NCBI GenBank assembly: GCA_040767605.1
Contig: JAXGOI010000001.1
Location: forward strand, 434,001-498,000
From: JAXGOI01 sp040767605
Lineage (GTDB): Bacteria; Bacillota; Dehalobacteriia; UBA4068
Direction of reading: 5' to 3'
DNA length: 64,000 nt
Shown: positions 1-7,896 of the stretch, piece by piece
Position numbering within the stretch: the stretch's first letter is position 1
Layout: every line of letters begins with the position of its first letter
Translations under genes and position numbers: made by a program
The notes under the pieces: generated by a model
Databases searched by the model: none
Told to the model about the DNA's origin: nothing
The model's input: the letters and a program-made list of their open reading frames with translations, nothing else

Positions 1-1312
1 GATAGGCTTCAATTTCCCAGGGTGTTACCTGGGTTCTGTAATTTTCCCATTCCATTTTTTTGGCGCTCATAAAGCGGCTGAAAATATGGCTGCCCAAGGT
101 TTCTTTAATTAAAGTCCCCTTCTCCAGCTCGCATAGGGCCTCCGCCAGATTTTGAGGCAGAATTTCCACATTATATTTTTTAAGCTCCTCCGGGCTTAAA
201 TTATAAATATTCATCTCCAGAGGCTCGGGGGGATTGATTTTATTTTTAATTCCGTCCAGGCCTGCCTTTAACATAACCGCAAAAGCTAAATAAGGGTTAC
301 AGGAGGGGTCCGGAGAGCGCAATTCCACTCTGGTGGAAGGGCCCCTTTTAGCCGGCACCCTAACTAAAGGAGAACGGTTTTTACTGGCCCAGGCAATATA
401 AACAGGGGCCTCGTAGCCGTTTATTAAGCGTTTATAGGAATTTACAGTAGGGTTTGTAATGGCGGTATAGCTTTTGGCATGCTTAATTAAACCCCCCATA
501 TAATAATAGGCCTCCTGAGAAAGCCCCCCCACACCCTGAGGGTCAAAAAAGATATTTTTGCCGTTTTTAAATAAGGACTGATTAACATGCATCCCCGAGC
601 CGGACATTCCGTTCATGGGTTTAGGCATAAATGTAGCGTGGAGCCCGTGGCGCTGGGCAATATACCGAATAACATATTTAAAGGTCTGAACATTATCCGC
701 CGTTGTCAGGGCATTATTATATTTAAAATCTATTTCATGCTGGCCGGGAGCGCATTCATGATGAGAGGCCTCAACCTCAAAGCCGATATCCTCAAGGCAG
801 ATAATCATATCCCTGCGGGCGGCCTCGCCTAAATCCACCGGGGTAAGGTCAAAATACCCGGCCTGATCATGGGTTTTTAAAGTAGGTTTGCCGTCATTAT
901 CCGTATGGAAGAGGAAAAACTCCGCCTCAGGCCCTACATTCATGCTATAACCCATTTCCTCAACTTCTTTCATTACCTTGCGTAAAATATAGCGGGGATC
1001 CCCTTCAAAGGGGGTGCCGTCGGGTTTATAAACATCGCAAATAATTCTGGCGGTTGTGTTTTCCTTAGAGCCCCAGGGTAAAATAACCCAGCTATTTAAA
1101 TCCGGATGCAAATACATATCGCTTTCTTCAATTCTCACAAAGCCGTCAATAGATGAGCCGTCAAACATCATCTCATTATTTAAGACCTTCTCCAATTGCT
1201 TTGTGGTAATAGCCGTATTTTTTAATACCCCGAAGATATCGGTAAATTGCAGGCGCACAAAGCGCACATTATGCTCCTTAACCATATTGAGAATATCTTC
1301 TTTTGTATACAT
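1..1312 (-). CDS. glnA: Glutamine synthetase type I (3' end cut by window edge)
   Basis: ATP-dependent ligation of ammonia to glutamate in the cytoplasm. Reading the minus strand from ATG at 1310-1312 gives MYTKEDILNMV, then the glutamine synthetase signatures: MFDGSSIDGF near residue 50, GPEAEFFLF near residue 130, a Mg/ATP-binding stretch with NGMSGSGMHVNQS near 250, and RVPAKRGPSTRVELRSPD near 325. About 437 codons are inside the window. Relatives end a few residues after the last visible TPWE motif, so only a handful of C-terminal residues are missing. The length suggests the shorter Firmicutes-type GSI-alpha without the adenylylation insert. It lies downstream of an ANTAR regulator gene and has its own strong promoter plus a 235-base leader containing a terminator, so control by antitermination is likely. 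Confidence 0.96.
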   Translation of the reverse strand, partial: MYTKEDILNMVKEHNVRFVRLQFTDIFGVLKNTAITTKQLEKVLNNEMMFDGSSIDGFVRIEESDMYLHPDLNSWVILPWGSKENTTARIICDVYKPDGTPFEGDPRYILRKVMKEVEEMGYSMNVGPEAEFFLFHTDNDGKPTLKTHDQAGYFDLTPVDLGEAARRDMIICLEDIGFEVEASHHECAPGQHEIDFKYNNALTTADNVQTFKYVIRYIAQRHGLHATFMPKPMNGMSGSGMHVNQSLFKNGKNIFFDPQGVGGLSQEAYYYMGGLIKHAKSYTAITNPTVNSYKRLINGYEAPVYIAWASKNRSPLVRVPAKRGPSTRVELRSPDPSCNPYLAFAVMLKAGLDGIKNKINPPEPLEMNIYNLSPEELKKYNVEILPQNLAEALCELEKGTLIKETLGSHIFSRFMSAKKMEWENYRTQVTPWEIEAY

Positions 1313-1430
1313 TTAGCCGCCCCCTATTATAATTATTCTTAATTTATGCCTGTTATGCTGTTTTTGCTTTCCCTGTATGTATAGAGTTTATTCCGGATAT
1401 ACCGGCCGATATGACGCCTGTTCCCTATAT

Positions 1431-1478
1431 GGCAGGGGTATTTATACTAGGGTATAAATATTCAAAACAAGCCCTGCC
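1431..1478 (-). promoter_or_regulatory. Nested hairpin in the glnA leader
   Basis: Complementary arms ggcaggg (1431-1437) and ccctgcc (1472-1478) enclose a second, perfect 9-bp stem (1439-1447 with 1452-1460, 4-base loop). It lies between the leader terminator and the glnA start codon, in RNA that exists only if transcription reads past that terminator. The structure is visible; its role (mRNA stability or a further regulatory fold) is unknown. Confidence 0.5.
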
Positions 1479-1491
1479 AACACCCTATAAG

Positions 1492-1522
1492 AAAAAACGC
1501 CCCAGGTGTTTACCTGCGGACG
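1492..1522 (-). terminator. Intrinsic terminator inside the glnA leader (attenuator)
   Basis: On the minus strand CGTCC-G-CAGGT pairs across an AAAC loop with ACCTG-GGGCG (1522 down to 1498) and is followed directly by six T residues (1497-1492). It lies about 30 bases past the predicted glnA start site and 180 bases before the glnA ATG, so it would stop transcription before the gene unless antiterminated. An alternative hairpin at 1517-1532 (UGGGC, hexaloop AAUGGC, GUCCG) uses the same GUCC bases and would exclude the terminator. Its loop has A at position 1 and G at position 4, the pattern known for ANTAR-protein target hairpins. Confidence 0.7.
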
Positions 1523-1553
1523 CCATTGCCCAAGTGAATATCAATATATATGC

Positions 1554-1582
1554 ATTATATACAATATATAAAAACTTGTCAA
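1554..1582 (-). promoter_or_regulatory. Consensus sigma-A promoter of glnA
   Basis: TTGACA (1582-1577), 17-base spacer, TATAAT (1559-1554) on the minus strand. Both hexamers are perfect consensus. Transcription would start near 1547 and give a leader of about 235 bases before glnA. A strong promoter followed closely by a terminator is the usual arrangement for attenuation control. Confidence 0.85.
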
Positions 1583-1584
1583 TA

Positions 1585-1639
1585 TTCCCCGGCTTAATAA
1601 GTCTTCCCGGCTTAATAAGTCTTCCCGGTTTAATAAGTC
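1585..1639. repeat. Three tandem 18-19-bp repeats upstream of the glnA promoter
   Basis: Unit ttcccggcttaataagtc occurs at 1585-1603 (one extra c), 1604-1621 and 1622-1639 (one c-to-t change). The array starts 2-3 bases upstream of the glnA -35 box, and its last copy overlaps the last codons and stop of the ANTAR gene. It could be a binding array for a regulator or recent slippage. Confidence 0.85.
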
Positions 1640-2217
1640 TTTTCGGTATAAAGGCGGATAAGCCTCAGAGCTGTTTTCCCCAGGGCTTCGCCATTTTCCA
1701 TGCTCTCTTTTAAAATGGCCTTATGGGCCTCATCCTCGCTTAAACCCTCTTTATACATAAGAATACCTTTAGCCAAATTAAGGTTTTTTTGTTTTAATTG
1801 ATTTTCTTTATTCTCGGCCCTGATTTTACCGGCCCGGTAAATATAATTACAGATATTTATTAAATTTCCGGTTACGGCAATTAAGGTATCCTCCGGGCTA
1901 TTTTTGGGTAAAACTGTAAAATAGCAGGTTTTTTTAGCCTTATTTAGCATAGCCGGGGTAATGGTGTTTGCCAAAAGCAAGACCGGAATTACCCCCTCTT
2001 CAGAGAAGATACCTGCCAAATCAAAACCCCTTAAGCCGGGGATATCCTCATCTATAATTAATAAATCCGGCATAATCCGGCGGATTAAGCGAATGCCCTC
2101 GGCATTATTGGGGGCTTCAAGAGCAGGGGGGTATTTTAAAGCCGCTAAAACCCGGGCTATTCTTTTAGAAAAATTCTCATCATGGCTGATGACAATGGCT
2201 TTGCCCTCCCCCCGCAT
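1630..2217 (-). CDS. ANTAR-domain response regulator, probable RNA-binding antiterminator
   Basis: 195 aa. The N-terminal receiver-like domain (about residues 1-125) has an Asp in LLIIDEDIP at the phospho-acceptor position and a conserved Lys in VLPKN. A coiled linker (about 125-145) leads to a C-terminal ANTAR helix bundle (about 140-190) with the typical NLAKGILMYKEGLSEDEAHKAI pattern. ANTAR proteins bind paired hexaloop hairpins in nascent RNA and block terminator formation. In clostridia an ANTAR regulator (NitR type) is known next to glnA, and here the gene lies directly upstream of glnA, whose leader has a terminator. Inference: it turns on glnA, and possibly other nitrogen genes, by antitermination. 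No cognate histidine kinase is in the window. Confidence 0.88.
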   Translation of the reverse strand: MRGEGKAIVISHDENFSKRIARVLAALKYPPALEAPNNAEGIRLIRRIMPDLLIIDEDIPGLRGFDLAGIFSEEGVIPVLLLANTITPAMLNKAKKTCYFTVLPKNSPEDTLIAVTGNLINICNYIYRAGKIRAENKENQLKQKNLNLAKGILMYKEGLSEDEAHKAILKESMENGEALGKTALRLIRLYTEKTY

Positions 2218-2259
2218 ATAATAGGCCTCCTTCTTATTTATACTGCTATATTAATTAAA

Positions 2260-2335
2260 CCAATTCCCCTTTTTCCCTTTTTTAACTTTTTCTCTTTTTT
2301 GCTTTTTTACTTTTTAATTTTTAGTTTTTTACTAA
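2260..2335. repeat. T-rich degenerate tract
   Basis: Runs of 3-6 T separated by c, cc, aa or gc, in the divergent gap between the ANTAR gene and glnS. Short open frames through it are compositional artefacts. A similar tract is found at 13460-13555. Confidence 0.6.
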
Positions 2336-2386
2336 GCTTTATAATACGGCGCAAAAAACAAAATTAAGGCCTTTATGAGGTTTTAT

Positions 2387-2415
2387 TTGACTAAAAGCCT
2401 AAAAGAGGATAAAAT
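2387..2415 (+). promoter_or_regulatory. Promoter of glnS
   Basis: TTGACT (2387-2392), 17-base spacer, TAAAAT (2410-2415), one mismatch to consensus in each hexamer. It lies about 45 bases upstream of the GlnRS start, with ribosome binding site GGGAGG at 2450-2455. Confidence 0.75.
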
Positions 2416-2461
2416 ATTTTAATAGGCTATACCTTAAAAGAATGGATTTGGGAGGTAAATT

Positions 2462-4150
2462 ATGGCGGAAAATAATCAAAGTTTGCCTAATAATCATTTT
2501 ATTAACACAATTATTAATGAGGATTTAGCCCTGGGTAAAAATAACGGCAGGGTTCACACCCGCTTCCCTCCGGAGCCCAATGGCTATTTGCATATAGGGC
2601 ATGCTAAATCCATATGCCTGAATTTTGGCACGGCCAAAGAATACGGCGGCCTGTGCAATTTACGCTTTGATGATACAAACCCCTCCAAAGAGGAGGAGGA
2701 ATTTATAAACTCCATTATGGAAGATGTGCGCTGGCTGGGCTTTGATTGGGAGGACAGGCTGTATTTCGCCTCCGATTATTTTGAAGAGCTTTATAATTAT
2801 GCCCTTCAGCTTATTAAGGCCAAAAAAGCCTATGTTTGCGATTTAAACCAGGACGAGGTGAGGGAATATAGGGGCACGCCTACGGTTCCGGGAATATTAA
2901 GCCCCTATGCCTCCCGGAGCGTGGAAGAAAATTTAGAACTTTTCGCCCAGATGAAGGCAGGAGCCTTTCCCGACGGCTCAAGAGTTTTAAGAGCCAGAAT
3001 AGATATGGCCTCCCCCAATTTTAATCTGCGGGACCCGGTTCTTTATAGAATTCAGCGCTCTTATCATCAGCGGACAGAAGATGAATGGTGCATATACCCA
3101 ATGTATGATTATGCCCATCCCATTTCAGACGCCCTGGAGGGGATAACCCATTCCATATGCACTTTGGAATTTGAGAACCACCGCCCCCTTTATGAATGGG
3201 TTTTAGATAATATAGATATACCCTGCAAAAGCCGGCAAATAGAATTTGCCCGTTTAAATATTACCTATACGGTTATGTCTAAGCGCAAGCTGCGCCGCCT
3301 GGTGGAGGAAGGCTATGTAAAAAGCTGGGATGACCCCCGTATGCCTACTCTGGCTGGGATGAGGCGCCGAGGCTACCCTCCCGAGGCCATTCGGAATTTC
3401 TGCCAGATGATAGGCGTTGCCAAAGCTAACAGCACTGTGGAAATAGAGCAGCTTCAGCATTGTATAAGGGATTATTTAAACCTGCATGCCAACCGGATTA
3501 TGGCCATATTAAACCCTCTAAAAATAGTTTTACTAAACTATCCTGAGGATAAAAGTCAAATCCTCAGCGCCGAAAATAACCCCGAAAAACCGGAAAACGG
3601 CAAAAGGGAAATCAGCTTTGGCAGGGAGCTTTATATTGAGGCGGATGATTTTATGGAAAACCCCGTACCCGGCTTTAAGCGCCTTATTCCCGGGGGGGAA
3701 GTGCGTTTAAAATCCGCCTATATTATAAAATGCCAGGAAGTTATTAAGGATAAAGACGGGAATATCCTGGAGCTTCGCTGCACCTATGACCCGGAAACCC
3801 AAAGCGGCTCCGACACTTCGGGGAAAAAGGTTAAAGGCACCATCCATTGGGTTGAGGCAAAAAGCGCTTTACCGGCAAAAGTTCGCCTTTATGAGCATTT
3901 ATTTACTAAAGAATTCCCCGACGATACCCCGGAGGGTGAAGATTTTACAGATTATATTAACCCCGCCTCCCTTAAGGAAATACCCAATGCCTTAGTTGAG
4001 GCAGGCCTTAGTAAGGCGAAAGCCGGGGATACCTTCCAGTTTATGCGTAACGGTTATTTTATGCTGGATCAGGATTCCCTCCCCGATAATTTAATTTTTA
4101 ACCGCATAGTTTCTTTAAAAGACAGCTGGGGCAAAAGAAAAAATAAATAA
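2462..4150 (+). CDS. glnS: Glutamine--tRNA ligase
   Basis: 562 aa class Ic aminoacyl-tRNA synthetase that charges tRNA-Gln directly in the cytoplasm. The HIGH motif is at residues 44-47 in PNGYLHIGHAKS, and the KMSKS-equivalent MSKRK at 272-276. The catalytic core ends near 340 and is followed by the two anticodon-binding beta-barrels to residue 562, matching full-length bacterial GlnRS. The ATG at 2462 has GGGAGG seven bases upstream. The gene is monocistronic: its own promoter is at 2387 and a strong hairpin follows it. Two tRNA-Gln genes occur in this window. Many Firmicutes make Gln-tRNA by amidation instead, so a dedicated GlnRS is a lineage marker. Confidence 0.97.
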   Translation: MAENNQSLPNNHFINTIINEDLALGKNNGRVHTRFPPEPNGYLHIGHAKSICLNFGTAKEYGGLCNLRFDDTNPSKEEEEFINSIMEDVRWLGFDWEDRLYFASDYFEELYNYALQLIKAKKAYVCDLNQDEVREYRGTPTVPGILSPYASRSVEENLELFAQMKAGAFPDGSRVLRARIDMASPNFNLRDPVLYRIQRSYHQRTEDEWCIYPMYDYAHPISDALEGITHSICTLEFENHRPLYEWVLDNIDIPCKSRQIEFARLNITYTVMSKRKLRRLVEEGYVKSWDDPRMPTLAGMRRRGYPPEAIRNFCQMIGVAKANSTVEIEQLQHCIRDYLNLHANRIMAILNPLKIVLLNYPEDKSQILSAENNPEKPENGKREISFGRELYIEADDFMENPVPGFKRLIPGGEVRLKSAYIIKCQEVIKDKDGNILELRCTYDPETQSGSDTSGKKVKGTIHWVEAKSALPAKVRLYEHLFTKEFPDDTPEGEDFTDYINPASLKEIPNALVEAGLSKAKAGDTFQFMRNGYFMLDQDSLPDNLIFNRIVSLKDSWGKRKNK

Positions 4151-4190
4151 TTATAAATGAGTTTTTAACTTTTAAGAGTTAACAAAGTAA

Positions 4191-4224
4191 ACGCGGTATA
4201 AGCCAGGCTTATACCGCGTTTTAA
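4191..4224 (+). terminator. Terminator after glnS
   Basis: Perfect 13-bp stem acgcggtataagc / gcttataccgcgt (4191-4203 with 4207-4219), 3-base loop, then ttttaattt. It may also act on the converging lpd transcript. Confidence 0.85.
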
Positions 4225-4278
4225 TTTACAGGCATTCTATTTTAAAATATACAGCCAATTTAAAATAAACTACCAGGC

Positions 4279-5673
4279 TTAGCCCTTTAATATATTTATC
4301 GGCCTGCCCAGGCCTAAGAAGGCGGCTTCCATCAGGGTTTCTCCTATACTCGGATGAGGGTGAACCGTATTGGCAATAGATTCAAGGCCCAGCTTATTAG
4401 AAAGAATAACTGCGGCCTCGCCGATTATTTCTGTTGCCTGCGGGGCCAGAATATGCACGCCTAAAAGAAGCTTTTTATCATCAAAAATTAATTTAACCAG
4501 GCCCTCTTCTTCCCCCATAGCCAAAGCTTTGCCGCAGGCGCTTAGAGGGAAAATTGCTTCCTTATATTTAAGGCCCCGGGCTGCGGCCTCTTTGGATGTT
4601 AAACCCACTCCGGCCCCCTGAGGCCGGGTATAAATGCATTGGGGAATAATATTTAAATCCCCCTTTGGGGTAAGCCCGGCCACATGCTCCGCCGCCCAAA
4701 CCCCCTGGGCGGCTGCTAAATGGGCTAATTGCCCCCGGCCTATTACATCCCCGATAGCCATTATATGCTCCTGATTAGTACGGAAATTTTCATTTGCAAT
4801 AATTACTTTGCCGTTTGTTTTAATTCCCGCTTTTTCAAGGGCCAAGCCCTCAAAATAAGCCCGGCGGCCGACGGAATTTAAAACCAAATCCGCCTCCAGA
4901 GTAAATTCTCCCCCCTGATTATCCCGGCAAAAAGCCATGGCCTTAATATTTCCGTCAATTTCTTTATCTGTAATTTCTTTAACCTCTATGCCTGTTAAAA
5001 GCTTTAGCCCCTGGTTTTTAAGGCTTTCAATTAGTTTTTTGGCAATATCCTCTTCCATTTGATTAAGAACGCTCTCCAGCTTTTCCACTATGGTAATTTG
5101 GCTGCCTAAAGTTAAAAAAGCCGAGGCAAACTCCAGCCCTATAATGCCGCCCCCCACAATAAGGAGGCTTTGGGGCAGCTCGTTTAAATCTAAAAGGCCG
5201 GAGCTATCCAAAACTTTTGTGCTTTGGCATGGGCAGGGCAAGGGGTTGGGCTCGGAGCCTGTGGCAATAATAAAGCTCCCTGCGGTTATGGTTTTACCTT
5301 TAATCTCCACAGTATGCTCATTAATAAAAGCTGCCTCGCCCCTTAAAACTTTAACCCCGTTTTTACGCAGAAGAAAGTTTATTCCGTTTCTTAAACGGCC
5401 GACTATTTCATTTTTATATTTTGTGGTTTTTGCCAAATCGAAGGAAAGTTTTTCGGCCGAAACCCCGTAAAGGGAGCCTTTTTCTAAAGCTCCGTAATAA
5501 TCCGCCGCCGCAATAAGGGTTTTTGCAGGTATACAGCCCCTGTTTAGGCAGGTTCCCCCTAATTTATCCTTTTCAGCCAAAGCCGTATTTAACCCTAATT
5601 GGGCTCCCCTAATTGCGGCACTATAGCCCCCCGGGCCTCCGCCGATTACCAATAAATCATAATCAAAATTCAT
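4279..5673 (-). CDS. lpdA: Dihydrolipoyl dehydrogenase (E3)
   Basis: 464 aa FAD/NAD-dependent enzyme that reoxidises lipoamide in 2-oxo-acid dehydrogenase or glycine-cleavage complexes. It shows an N-terminal FAD motif GGGPGGYSAA, redox-active cysteines in CLNRGC (about residues 42-47), an NAD-binding GGGIIGLEFA near 175, and the C-terminal catalytic HPHPSIGE near 440. The start is set at ATG 5671-5673 because AAGGGGAG lies six bases upstream; an in-frame start at 5703 lacks a site. No E1, E2 or glycine-cleavage genes are adjacent, so the partner complex must be encoded elsewhere. A near-perfect palindrome lies upstream. Confidence 0.93.
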   Translation of the reverse strand: MNFDYDLLVIGGGPGGYSAAIRGAQLGLNTALAEKDKLGGTCLNRGCIPAKTLIAAADYYGALEKGSLYGVSAEKLSFDLAKTTKYKNEIVGRLRNGINFLLRKNGVKVLRGEAAFINEHTVEIKGKTITAGSFIIATGSEPNPLPCPCQSTKVLDSSGLLDLNELPQSLLIVGGGIIGLEFASAFLTLGSQITIVEKLESVLNQMEEDIAKKLIESLKNQGLKLLTGIEVKEITDKEIDGNIKAMAFCRDNQGGEFTLEADLVLNSVGRRAYFEGLALEKAGIKTNGKVIIANENFRTNQEHIMAIGDVIGRGQLAHLAAAQGVWAAEHVAGLTPKGDLNIIPQCIYTRPQGAGVGLTSKEAAARGLKYKEAIFPLSACGKALAMGEEEGLVKLIFDDKKLLLGVHILAPQATEIIGEAAVILSNKLGLESIANTVHPHPSIGETLMEAAFLGLGRPINILKG

Positions 5674-5705
5674 GCTTTGCTCCCCTTTATTTTCTATTGA
5701 CATAT

Positions 5706-5730
5706 CTATACTATACGGCGTATAATATAG
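5706..5730. promoter_or_regulatory. 25-bp near-palindrome upstream of lpdA (candidate operator)
   Basis: Half-sites ctatactatacg (5706-5717) and cgtataatatag (5719-5730) flank a single central g and match as an inverted repeat with one mismatch. It lies 33 bases upstream of the chosen lpdA start, in the divergent gap shared with the PspC-domain gene. The shape suits a dimeric repressor site; the regulator is unknown. Confidence 0.5.
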
Positions 5731-5833
5731 CCAAGAATATAATACATTTTAAACAAGCAGTATAAAAATTGCTTAATTTATTTTTTAATTCCCTGATTTT
5801 ATTTAATTATTAATTTAAGTGGGAGGAATAAAA

Positions 5834-6049
5834 ATGTCGGCACAAAAAAAGCTTTACCGGAGTACAAAAAATAAAATGCTGGCCGGGGTCTGCGGCGGCA
5901 TAGGAGAAACCTTTAATGTGGATTCTACAATTATCCGCCTGATTTGGGTTTTGGGTTCCCTGCTTCTCGGCTTTGGCCTTGGGGGGCTTATTGTATATAT
6001 TATTGCCGCCATAATTATCCCCATAGACCCGGGCTATACCGATATTTAA
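5834..6049 (+). CDS. PspC-domain membrane protein
   Basis: 71 aa. The conserved PspC N-terminus KKLYRSTKNKMLAGVCGGIGE is followed by a short helix and one strongly hydrophobic segment (about residues 35-62) ending IIIPID. PspC proteins are envelope-stress or transcription-linked small membrane proteins. The start is ATG 5834 with GGGAGG nine bases upstream; a GTG at 5819 overlaps that site. It stands alone between divergent lpdA and the convergent ABC exporter gene. No other psp gene is seen here, so its role is unspecified. Confidence 0.85.
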   Translation: MSAQKKLYRSTKNKMLAGVCGGIGETFNVDSTIIRLIWVLGSLLLGFGLGGLIVYIIAAIIIPIDPGYTDI

Positions 6050-6112
6050 GGCTTTTATTTAAGACTTTTTAAGCCGGGGTAAAATACTTAAGCTTTTTTA
6101 TAAGGCTTTATT

Positions 6113-6134
6113 AAGGCGGGGCTTGCCCCGCCTT
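6113..6134. terminator. Shared convergent terminator hairpin
   Basis: Perfect 10-bp stem aaggcggggc / gccccgcctt with a 2-base turn, between the ends of the plus-strand PspC gene and the minus-strand ABC exporter gene (stop at 6137). T-rich flanks on both sides allow use in both directions. Confidence 0.75.
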
Positions 6135-6136
6135 TC

Positions 6137-7864
6137 TTATATTTCCTCTTCCAGCTTATACTGAGCCAAATAAAGCCTTTTATAAATGCCGTCTAAGGCC
6201 ATAAGCTGGGCATGGCTGCCGTTTTCCACAACGCCATCCTCTGTAAGAACCAATATTCTGTCGGCATCCCTGATTGTTGAAAGGCGGTGGGCAATTACCA
6301 AAGTTGTGCGGCTTTGAGAAAGCTTAAATAAGGCATCCTGAACAATACTTTCCGTTTCGGTATCCAAAGCGCTGGTGGCTTCATCTAAAATAAGCACAGG
6401 CGGGTTTTTTAAAAAAGCCCGGGCTATAGATATTCTCTGTTTTTGGCCCCCGGAAAGCCTGACGCCCCTTTCGCCTACATCACTTTCATACCCTTGGGAA
6501 AGCTCCATAATAAATTCATGGGCATTAGCTTTTTTAGCCGCCTCAATAATTTCCTCAAAGCTGGCATCCCCCCTGCCATAGGCAATATTATCTTTAATGC
6601 TGCCGGTGAACAGGAAAACATCCTGCTCTACCATGCCGATATTCTTCCTTAGGGAATACTGGGTAATTTTTCGTATATCCAGGCCGTCTAAATAAATTGC
6701 CCCCTCTTTAACCTCATAAAAACGGGGAATAAGATTACAAAGGGTTGTTTTGCCGGAACCTGAGGGGCCCACTAAGGCCACAGTTTCCCCGGGCTCAATA
6801 GTTAAATTAACATTATCTAAAACGGTTTGGTCATCATCATAGCTGAAGGAGACTTTATCAAAAACAATTCTGCCCTTGGGGTTAATTAAATCCACGGCAT
6901 CGGGGGAATCTTCTATATCCGGCCTTAATTCCATAACCTCGGCAAAACGCCTGAGGCCCGCCATGCCCTTTTGAAAATGCTCCATAAGCATTACCAAACG
7001 GCGCACCGGCTGGAAAAATATTTTAACATACAGTAAAAATGCTAAAAAGAAGCCTAAGGAAAGGCTGCCGATATAAATATAATAGCTGCCGAAAACTATA
7101 ACGGCCAGATTAATTAAATTGGAGAAAAGCTCTACCCCGGAATTAAAATAGCCTAATAAAGCCGCGGATCTTTCTCTGATATTTGTATAAGAGCGGCTTG
7201 AGGTATTAAATTTATCCTCCTCAAAATCTTCCCGGGCAAAGGATTTTACAACACGCACCCCCATAATGCTATCCTCTACCTGGGCATTAACATCCGCCAC
7301 TTTTAACCTGGCCTTATCAAAAGCCGCCCTCATTTTAGCCCGTACCGTAAAGCTGAAAATAATCATAATCGGCACTAAAGCAAAGGAAATTAAGGCCAGC
7401 TGCCAATGCATTTTAAGCATTACAATTAATGAGCCGATAAAAATAAAAATAGAGGCAAAGGAATCTTCCGGGCCATGATGAACCAATTCCGAGATTTCGC
7501 CTAAATCGTTTACAGCCTTAGACATTATATGCCCTGTTCGGTTATGGTCAAAATAATGCACCGGCAGCCTTTGAATATGGGCAAAAAAATCCCGCCGCAT
7601 AGAATATTCTATTCTGGCGCCTAATACATGGCCCTTATAATCCACAATAAACTGGCTTATGGCCCGTAAAAAATATAATACCAGCATAATTACGCCAAGC
7701 TCTACAAGTAAGGGTAAATCCCTTTCGGGCACCGCCTCGTTTAAAAGGCGGGCGGATAAAATCGGAAAGGCAAGATCTAATAAGGAAACTAAAAGAGCGC
7801 AAATTAAATCCAAAGAAAAAAGCCCCTTATATTCCTTATAATAGGGTAAAACCCATTTCAGCAT
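6137..7864 (-). CDS. ABC exporter, fused permease and ATPase (MsbA/BmrA type)
   Basis: 575 aa half-transporter that would work as a homodimer in the inner membrane. The N-terminal six-helix type IV exporter domain spans about residues 10-300. The nucleotide-binding domain has Walker A GPSGSGKTT (about 366-374), signature LSGGQ near 475 and Walker B VLILDEAT near 495. The start is placed at ATG 7862-7864, ten bases after GGGAG; an ATG at 7873 directly abuts that site. The gene follows lgt by about 30 bases and probably shares its transcript. Homologues export drugs, lipids or peptides; the substrate cannot be read from sequence. Confidence 0.92.
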   Translation of the reverse strand: MLKWVLPYYKEYKGLFSLDLICALLVSLLDLAFPILSARLLNEAVPERDLPLLVELGVIMLVLYFLRAISQFIVDYKGHVLGARIEYSMRRDFFAHIQRLPVHYFDHNRTGHIMSKAVNDLGEISELVHHGPEDSFASIFIFIGSLIVMLKMHWQLALISFALVPIMIIFSFTVRAKMRAAFDKARLKVADVNAQVEDSIMGVRVVKSFAREDFEEDKFNTSSRSYTNIRERSAALLGYFNSGVELFSNLINLAVIVFGSYYIYIGSLSLGFFLAFLLYVKIFFQPVRRLVMLMEHFQKGMAGLRRFAEVMELRPDIEDSPDAVDLINPKGRIVFDKVSFSYDDDQTVLDNVNLTIEPGETVALVGPSGSGKTTLCNLIPRFYEVKEGAIYLDGLDIRKITQYSLRKNIGMVEQDVFLFTGSIKDNIAYGRGDASFEEIIEAAKKANAHEFIMELSQGYESDVGERGVRLSGGQKQRISIARAFLKNPPVLILDEATSALDTETESIVQDALFKLSQSRTTLVIAHRLSTIRDADRILVLTEDGVVENGSHAQLMALDGIYKRLYLAQYKLEEEI

Positions 7865-7896
7865 ACTAGTCATCTCCCGGATTCAAACGGCCCTTA

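Noticed and set aside
1313..1560. Glutamine riboswitch in the glnA leader
   Set aside because: I could not find the conserved core of the known glnA/glutamine RNA motifs. The terminator plus hexaloop layout fits ANTAR control better.
2182..2367. Small hydrophobic plus-strand open frame before glnS
   Set aside because: It crosses the T-rich tract, giving Phe/Leu-rich peptide by composition alone, and has no ribosome site.
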